In this document: one piece after another, positions 58,529 to 64,000 of the stretch
Layout: every line of letters starts with the position of its first letter
How positions within the stretch are numbered: the first letter of the stretch is position 1
Source of the DNA: Alteromonas salexigens
Lineage (GTDB): Bacteria > Pseudomonadota > Gammaproteobacteria > Enterobacterales > Alteromonadaceae
DNA: 64,000 bases
Reading direction: 5' to 3'
Assembly: GCF_025628895.1 (NCBI RefSeq)
Contig: NZ_JAOTJC010000006.1
Coordinates: 545,960 to 609,959 of the forward strand
Notes under the pieces: generated by a model
Told to the model about the DNA's origin: nothing
The model's input: only the letters and a program-made list of their open reading frames with translations
Databases searched by the model: none
Translations under genes and position numbers: made by a program

Positions 58529-61500
58529 TTATGCTTCTGCGAAGGCCATTGCTTCATCAACATCTACTGCCACCATTCTGGATACTCCAGGCTCGGCCAT
58601 GGTCACGCCCGTTAAATGGCTTGCCATTTCCATCGCAATCTTATTGTGGGTGATATAGATAAACTGCACGGTGCGGGACATTTCCGACACCAACTTACAA
58701 AACCGCCCGACGTTAGCGTCATCAAGCGGCGCGTCAACTTCATCCAGCAAACAAAATGGTGCCGGGTTCAGTCTGAATATTGCAAAAACCAATGATAAAG
58801 CGGTTAACGCTTTTTCTCCACCGCTAAGCAAGTGGATTGTACTATTTTTCTTACCCGGGGGCCTTGCCATAATCGTCACCCCGGTTTCCAGTAAGTCGTC
58901 ATCGGTGAGGGCCAGATAGGCAGAGCCTCCGCCGAACACCTTGGGAAACAATTGCTTCAGATCATCGTTCACCTGCTCAAACGTTTGTGAAAACCGGCTA
59001 CGGGTTTCTTTATCTATTTTGCGTATTGCCGATTGCAGGGTATCCAGCGCCTGCATCAGGTCGTCGTGTTGCGCGTCAAGATGTGCCTTGCGCTCAGACT
59101 GCGTCTCATACTCTTCTACTGCCGCCAGATTTACCGCGCCAAGCCGGCTAATCGCGTTACTGGTTTTTTCGAGTTCATTCTGCCAGTGCTGCTCGTCAGC
59201 ATCTTCGGCCAGTGTGTCGAGTACAGCTTTTAGCGACTGGCCCGTTTCTTCTAACTGTTCAATCACCGCGGCGGCGCGCACCCGCCCGCCCTCTATTTCC
59301 AGATTGAGCGCATCAATCGCCGTCTGGCGCTGCTGTACCTGTCTGCTTATTCCCTGCTGATCCTGCTCCGCTTCTTTGAGCCATTGCTCAATATCTTGCA
59401 ACTGCGCCTGCTGTTCGGCGCGCTCGGATTCCAGTGTCTGCTTTTCCGCTAACAGGGTCTGTAACTGTGCCTTTTGGGTTTCCTGGGGCTGGGCCAAAGC
59501 GGCCTGCTCTTCCCTCAGTCGCTCTTCTTGTCGGCTGTAGTCTGTCAGCTGAGATTCGTTACGCGTAACCTGCTCAGCGTACAGCGCCGACTGGCTTTGG
59601 CATTGCTGTAGTTTAAGCGCCATAGCATGCGTAGCCTGGGTTTCCGCTTCTGCAGTTCGCCGCTGATGGGCTACCTCCTGCTCCAGCGCATCTCGCTGAG
59701 CATGAACATCTTCCACATGTGTCTCATGCTCAAGGATTGCGACTTCAAGCGACTCTAACTGCTCTGCCAACACCTCAAGTTGTTGCTGTTCGGTCTCCAG
59801 CAACGTTTCCTGAGTGCGCAAATCCTGCAGTAGCTTTTCTGTGCGTGCGTTACTTTGTGTAAGCTGCATATCTACAACATCACGCTGATTTTCCAGCCCC
59901 TGGATAGCTGCTCGAACCTGGTCGCGATCTTGTTTGAACCGGTTAAGCGTCTCAGTTGCAGTTGCCAGACTGGCGGTGTGTTCATCAAGACGATGGCGGG
60001 TCTCATATACCCGCTCCTCTAACTGCTCTGCGTCCTGTGCTAACCGGGTAAGCTGTGCTGCGCGCTGTAGGGCCCCATCCTGTTCACCTGCAGTGCCATG
60101 TATTACGTACTGGTGACTCAACCATGGGCCGTTTTTCACCATCACACTTTGATGTGCTGCCAGTTGTTTTAGCAGTGTTACGGCTTCGGCGCTATTTTCA
60201 GCAATATAGATTTCATTAAAACCTGCCGGGAACGTCCCTGTTACTATACTAGCAGCCAAAGTTCCAGGGCGGGCCTCGCTCTGAGCCAGTTGCTGGTAAT
60301 ACACGGGGTGACCTTGTGGCAGGATATCAGCTGCTTCAGTCAGAAAAGCACGGTCATGAGTCTCGGTAACCAGCGGGTGATGCCAGGCAGCCAGCACCCG
60401 TTCGACTAACTGTTCAAACCCGCTTTTCACCGTCAGGCTCTGCCACAAGGGACTAATATCGTCTGCGATAGATTCCCCTGCACTACTGTGGGTATTTTGT
60501 AACGCCTCCAGCGCAGCGATTTTAGCCTGCACCTGATGCAGCTGGCCGTCTGCCTCTCTGAATTGCCCCCGGGCAGATTCAAGTTGCCGTTCTGCTGTAT
60601 GCACTTCTTTTTGTGCATGACTGATATCGGTTTCACGGTCTTCGAACTGGTGTTGTGCTTCTTCCAGTCTGGCAGTTAATTCTGCCAATTGTTCCTGAAG
60701 TTGATCGCTGTTGAGGGTCTCACGTTCTTCTCTGAGCTCACTCACTCGCTGCGAGGTGCGTAGCTGCATGCTCATCGTTGACTGAATTTTACTGTGGCAT
60801 GCCTGAACCTGCTGCTTGAGCTCATGATACTGCTGTTCATGCTCACGGCTGTCGCGGTTGAATGTCCGCAGCGCTTGTTCGGCTTCTTCACGGGCGTGTT
60901 GCGCCTGTTCCACCCGGGCTTCGGACATCGCCAGCTGGGGTTCAAGAGAGGTTTGCTGAGACTGCGCCTGTTCATAGGCCGCGCGGGCCTCCCGCAGTGA
61001 TTCTGTCAATCCGGCTTTGCGGTCAGCCAGCTCACTGAGTTCACGGGTTATCTGCTGGCTACGCTGCTTACTGTGTAAGGCATTTTGTTCCAGCCGTGTT
61101 ATCGACGTGGCCGTGGTAAACAGCTTTTGTTGCAGTGTTTCCAGTTCGTGCTTGCAGACGTCCCGCCGGGTCCGGTGTGCCGCAATACCAGCCTCATCAC
61201 CGCGCTGGCGGTCAATTAACGCATCAAGCTCTTTTTGCTGAGCCTGGCGGTCACTCTCCAGTCGCGAGAGATGCTCTGAGTGGTTAAGCCAGCGAATAGC
61301 CGCCAGTTCTGATTTCAGTCGTCGCTCGGTCTGTTTGAGTGCCTTATACCGCTGGGCAGCAGCGGCCTGGCGCTGTAGCTTGTCCAGTTGCTGGCCCAGC
61401 TCCTGACGCACGTCTTCAAGGCGTTCAAGATTGTCCAGGGTATGGCGGATACGGTTCTCAGTCTCCCGCCGACGCTCTTTATAACGGGAAATACCAGCTG

Positions 61501-61999
61501 CTTCTTCAATGAACACCCGTAGTTCCTGGGGTTTGGACTCTATCAGCCGGGAGATCATCCCTTGCTCGATAATGGCATAACTACGCGGCCCCAGCCCCGT
61601 CCCCAGGAACAGATCCGTCACGTCACGGCGGCGACATTTAATCCCGTTCAAAAAGTACGTAGACGTAGCGTCCCGGGTTACCAGACGTTTTACCGCCAGT
61701 TCATTATAACTTGCGTACTCGCCGGCTATCCGGCCTGAACTGTTGTCAAAAACCAGTTCGACACTGCATTGTCCCACCGGTTTACGGGCACTGGAGCCAT
61801 TAAATATCACGTCTGTCATGGCGTCACCCCGCAGATTCTTTGCAGAGCTTTCCCCCAGAACCCAGCGTACTGCATCAATGACATTTGACTTACCGCAGCC
61901 ATTCGGCCCCACCACGGCCGTCATATCGCCGGGAAAGGGAATGGTCGTCGGATCGACAAACGATTTGAAACCTGCCAGTTTAATTTTCTTCAGGCGCAC
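58529..61999 (-). CDS. smc: Chromosome segregation protein SMC
   Basis: Condensin ATPase of 1156 residues, starting with GTG at 61999 (MRLKKIKLAGFKSFVDPTT), with GAGG 7 nt upstream. Head: Walker A GPNGCGKSNVIDAVRW (about 32-47); C-terminal signature LSGGEKALTALSLVFA and Walker B FCLLDEVDAPLDD. Between them lie two long Gln/Glu-rich coiled-coil arms and a hinge (about 500-650, including SGFEQLVERVLAAW and IVTGTFPAGF). This lineage uses SMC here rather than MukB. The kleisin genes scpA/scpB are not in the window. It leads smc-zipA-ligA. Confidence 0.95.
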   Translation of the reverse strand: MRLKKIKLAGFKSFVDPTTIPFPGDMTAVVGPNGCGKSNVIDAVRWVLGESSAKNLRGDAMTDVIFNGSSARKPVGQCSVELVFDNSSGRIAGEYASYNELAVKRLVTRDATSTYFLNGIKCRRRDVTDLFLGTGLGPRSYAIIEQGMISRLIESKPQELRVFIEEAAGISRYKERRRETENRIRHTLDNLERLEDVRQELGQQLDKLQRQAAAAQRYKALKQTERRLKSELAAIRWLNHSEHLSRLESDRQAQQKELDALIDRQRGDEAGIAAHRTRRDVCKHELETLQQKLFTTATSITRLEQNALHSKQRSQQITRELSELADRKAGLTESLREARAAYEQAQSQQTSLEPQLAMSEARVEQAQHAREEAEQALRTFNRDSREHEQQYHELKQQVQACHSKIQSTMSMQLRTSQRVSELREERETLNSDQLQEQLAELTARLEEAQHQFEDRETDISHAQKEVHTAERQLESARGQFREADGQLHQVQAKIAALEALQNTHSSAGESIADDISPLWQSLTVKSGFEQLVERVLAAWHHPLVTETHDRAFLTEAADILPQGHPVYYQQLAQSEARPGTLAASIVTGTFPAGFNEIYIAENSAEAVTLLKQLAAHQSVMVKNGPWLSHQYVIHGTAGEQDGALQRAAQLTRLAQDAEQLEERVYETRHRLDEHTASLATATETLNRFKQDRDQVRAAIQGLENQRDVVDMQLTQSNARTEKLLQDLRTQETLLETEQQQLEVLAEQLESLEVAILEHETHVEDVHAQRDALEQEVAHQRRTAEAETQATHAMALKLQQCQSQSALYAEQVTRNESQLTDYSRQEERLREEQAALAQPQETQKAQLQTLLAEKQTLESERAEQQAQLQDIEQWLKEAEQDQQGISRQVQQRQTAIDALNLEIEGGRVRAAAVIEQLEETGQSLKAVLDTLAEDADEQHWQNELEKTSNAISRLGAVNLAAVEEYETQSERKAHLDAQHDDLMQALDTLQSAIRKIDKETRSRFSQTFEQVNDDLKQLFPKVFGGGSAYLALTDDDLLETGVTIMARPPGKKNSTIHLLSGGEKALTALSLVFAIFRLNPAPFCLLDEVDAPLDDANVGRFCKLVSEMSRTVQFIYITHNKIAMEMASHLTGVTMAEPGVSRMVAVDVDEAMAFAEA

Positions 62000-62226
62000 G
62001 GCGAAGCCTCACTGTATGTCACGGTGATGTCCATGCTGGTACCGGTGAAATGGAATTGGCTGTTGATTTGCTGACGTGAAAATTGGCGCAGCATGTAGCG
62101 TGCGTGCCTGTTGTTATTATTGTTGCCAGACTCTACCAAAACTCACACGCTGTAACAATTGCCATTTATTCCAGCCCCGCAAATGCTTTATAGTGCAAGC
62201 TGATGATTAATAAAGGGGAGCGTATA

Positions 62227-62991
62227 GTGACACGCAGCGGATTCAGTTATTTCACACAGGGTTTTCAGCTGATCAGAACCAAAGGACTAAAGCGGTTTGT
62301 ATTTGTCCCCCTCGCCATCAATTTACTGTTGTTTGCCACCGCCTTTTATTTTCTGTACGGGGAAATTGAAGCCGGAATTGCTTTCCTGATCGACATGATC
62401 CCCCAATGGCTGGGCTGGGTTAAAACAGCCCTCAGCTTCATATTGTGGCCATTGGCAATCCTCAGCGTACTGCTTATATTCGCGCTTATTTTCGGTACCC
62501 TGGCAAACTGGATCGCGGCTCCTTTCAATGGGGTACTGGCAGAAAAAGTTGAACGTCATCTTACGGGCAAACCTTTAGGGGATGAAGGCGTGTTGTCACT
62601 GATCAAAGATATCCCCCGCACCCTGGGCCGGGAGCTGTCCAAACTGCTCTGGTATATCCCCAGAGCGATTGGCTTTCTACTGTTGTTTTTCTTTGTGCCG
62701 GTTATCGGCCAGGTGTTGTGGTTTATGTTTTCCGCCTGGATGATGGCTATCCAGTATTGTGACTACCCTTATGATAACCACAAAATTGCTTTCACCCGGA
62801 TGCGCCTTCACCTGGGTGAGCACAAAAGCCGGGCGTTTTCATTTGGCATCATGGTGAACTTGTTTTCACTCATTCCCATTGTGAACTTTATTGTCATGCC
62901 GGTAGCAATTTGCGGTGCAACGGCGATGTGGGTGGCCGAACTGCGTGATGAAATGCTGGCCTACGAAGCAAACCAGTCACTAGGGCAGTGA
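62227..62991 (+). CDS. cysZ: Sulfate transporter CysZ
   Basis: Inner-membrane sulfate channel feeding cysteine synthesis. Start set to the GTG at 62227, which has AGGGGAG exactly 6 nt upstream; an ATG at 62203 lies before that ribosome-binding site. The 254 residues (E. coli 253) have the family N-terminus SGFSYFTQGFQLI, LKRFVFVPLAINLLLF as first helix, NWIAAPFNGVLAEKVERHL, and C-terminal AWMMAIQYCDYPYDNHKI with MRLHLGEHKSRAFSFG. Divergent from smc-zipA, the same neighbourhood as E. coli cysZ-zipA-ligA. Its end overlaps the next convergent gene by 12 bp. Confidence 0.95.
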   Translation: MTRSGFSYFTQGFQLIRTKGLKRFVFVPLAINLLLFATAFYFLYGEIEAGIAFLIDMIPQWLGWVKTALSFILWPLAILSVLLIFALIFGTLANWIAAPFNGVLAEKVERHLTGKPLGDEGVLSLIKDIPRTLGRELSKLLWYIPRAIGFLLLFFFVPVIGQVLWFMFSAWMMAIQYCDYPYDNHKIAFTRMRLHLGEHKSRAFSFGIMVNLFSLIPIVNFIVMPVAICGATAMWVAELRDEMLAYEANQSLGQ

Positions 62992-64000
62992 TACACCTGC
63001 TGTGGTCTTATTGCCTGGCTTGCGGTGTGCCTCATACCGTTTAAGCCAGATATCAGCCTCGGCAGATTGCTGATGGTGATGAAAGGCCTGGAACAGGTTC
63101 ATATAAATTGGCCGGTGGCTGGTGTTATCTGCCAGTTGCCTGCGCCAGAGCTCCACATATAAGCGGGGGATGACCCCACTGTCATGGTGTTCCATAAAGG
63201 TTACCTGAGACGTGGGCTTGTAAGCCTGTGACCCTGTCGCATCGCAGGTTTTGGCGCGATAAATGCCACCGGGTTGCAACGCCTGCCACTGCTGCACACG
63301 CTCCACCGGCTGGTAAGTCAGCATTCCATCAAACACCAGATTGGGAATATCGCTGCGGCCACAATATTTTCTTGCTGCACCACGGCTAAGGGGATATTCG
63401 TCAGCAAAACCGGAAAAATGTGCCAGTTCATGGACAAACACCGAATATGCGTCGCTGATATCTAAAAACATTACGCCATTGTTGACGTTGGCCTTACCCT
63501 GTCTGGAAAGGATGACCGCATGGGTAAAGTCCCGCTGTTTGGCGGCTACTGCCAGTGGCCGGATGTCGCAGCCAAGCCGTCCCTTGCCCTGCCAGTCAGC
63601 ATCACAGGGGAGCTCGTTTGCGGTCAGCCATACAGGCTTTTGCAGGCAGATGGGTAATGGCTGCAGACGACTGTCCCGTTGAAACTGGCGGTATAGCGCG
63701 TCAGCCCGATGAATAGTACTCAGCGACGTCGCAAACAGCTGAACCCGTTGTAAACACGCCTCGTCACTTTCCCAGCGCCCGGCATCGACCCGGGTTAACG
63801 GTATTGGCTGGTAGTCTGCAATGACGCTGGTGAACGCCTTGGCTAACTGATGACCCTTGTCCGCCGCCTGTTTGAGATAGTGGCCGCCCTGTTCCTGGTC
63901 ACCGGATTCCCATAGTAACCGGCCATACTTAAAAGCGCTTTGTGCATCCAGGTCTGCGGTAGCCTTTAACCAGGGGCGCGCCTGCTCGTGCTGCTGATGC
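62980..64000 (-). CDS. Sel1-repeat plus HExxH metallopeptidase-like protein, C-terminal part (runs off the window)
   Basis: The frame is open from the right edge to the stop at 62980, at least 339 residues; the ATG at 63471 is internal, not a start. The first visible part is Sel1/TPR-like (AQSAFKYGRLLWESGDQEQG, HYLKQAADKGHQLA). The middle is Cys-containing (DEACLQRVQLF, LPICLQKPVWL, LPCDADWQGKG, LGCDIRPLA). Then HAVILSRQGKANVNNGVMF and the zinc-site motif HELAHFSGFADEYPL (63394-63432) occur, an HExxH with a downstream DEY as in M64-type peptidases. The C-terminus is helical and basic. Likely exported, but its N-terminus is outside the window. Function unproven. Confidence 0.75.
   Translation of the reverse strand, partial: HQQHEQARPWLKATADLDAQSAFKYGRLLWESGDQEQGGHYLKQAADKGHQLAKAFTSVIADYQPIPLTRVDAGRWESDEACLQRVQLFATSLSTIHRADALYRQFQRDSRLQPLPICLQKPVWLTANELPCDADWQGKGRLGCDIRPLAVAAKQRDFTHAVILSRQGKANVNNGVMFLDISDAYSVFVHELAHFSGFADEYPLSRGAARKYCGRSDIPNLVFDGMLTYQPVERVQQWQALQPGGIYRAKTCDATGSQAYKPTSQVTFMEHHDSGVIPRLYVELWRRQLADNTSHRPIYMNLFQAFHHHQQSAEADIWLKRYEAHRKPGNKTTAGVSLP

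Noticed and set aside
62980-63471. Separate 163-residue gene starting at 63471
   Set aside because: The same frame stays open upstream to the window edge and reads as continuous protein, so the ATG is internal.

Overview
The window is ordinary chromosomal DNA of a marine-type gammaproteobacterium, most likely an Alteromonadaceae member (Alteromonas, Salinimonas or a relative). This is inferred from gene content and order: a gltA/sdhCDAB-sucABCD cluster, ycaI(comEC)-msbA-lpxK-ycaR-kdsB, cysZ/smc-zipA-ligA, large TonB-dependent receptors beside a multidomain lipoprotein pullulanase, and GTG starts with good AGGAG ribosome-binding sites. Coding density is high. I see no insertion sequence, prophage, integrase, CRISPR array, rRNA or tRNA.

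Layout. (1) 1-6070: a minus-strand run of an O-carbamoyltransferase, an SxtJ-like membrane protein, a 50-residue DUF5989 protein and the start of a TrmH-type RNA methyltransferase cut by the left edge. Divergent from it are two tandem membrane-anchored SGNH-hydrolase-like proteins. This sxtI/sxtJ/sxtK-like arrangement with twin SGNH proteins is the best candidate for a poorly described system. (2) 6067-12262: a complete histidine-to-glutamate pathway, hutH-hutU-hutC against hutI-hutG, with a perfect 14-bp palindrome in the divergent promoter, then a patatin-like phospholipase. (3) 13246-24107: an alpha-glucan uptake locus. A TonB receptor is coupled by ATGA overlap to a lipoprotein pullulanase, and a second TonB receptor is transcribed separately. 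Both receptor promoters carry the same near-palindrome at the same distance from the -35 box. A third copy lies in the carbamoyltransferase/SGNH divergent promoter.

(4) 24427-36421: TCA-cycle block. gltA diverges from sdhCDAB, which is followed by sucAB and sucCD. A terminator and a good promoter separate sdhB from sucA, so this is probably not one transcript. SucB has two lipoyl domains. (5) 36489-46582: a DUF3429 membrane protein, the GDP-mannose pair manB-manC, pirin, a glutathionyl-hydroquinone-reductase-like protein, L-2-hydroxyglutarate oxidase, tcdA, two small proteins and rimO. (6) 46633-54534: a kelch protein and an SDR enzyme, then the envelope block kdsB-ycaR-lpxK-msbA (Kdo and lipid A supply and export) and comEC. 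(7) 54572-64000: a DUF2062 membrane protein, ligA-zipA-smc (DNA ligation, septum assembly, chromosome organisation), divergent cysZ, and a partial gene with Sel1-like and HExxH-DEY features running off the right edge.

Starts were moved inward from the longest open frame where a ribosome-binding site, the family N-terminus or a signal peptide favoured it; each such case is stated. Domain and family names rest on motif recognition by eye, not on database searches.
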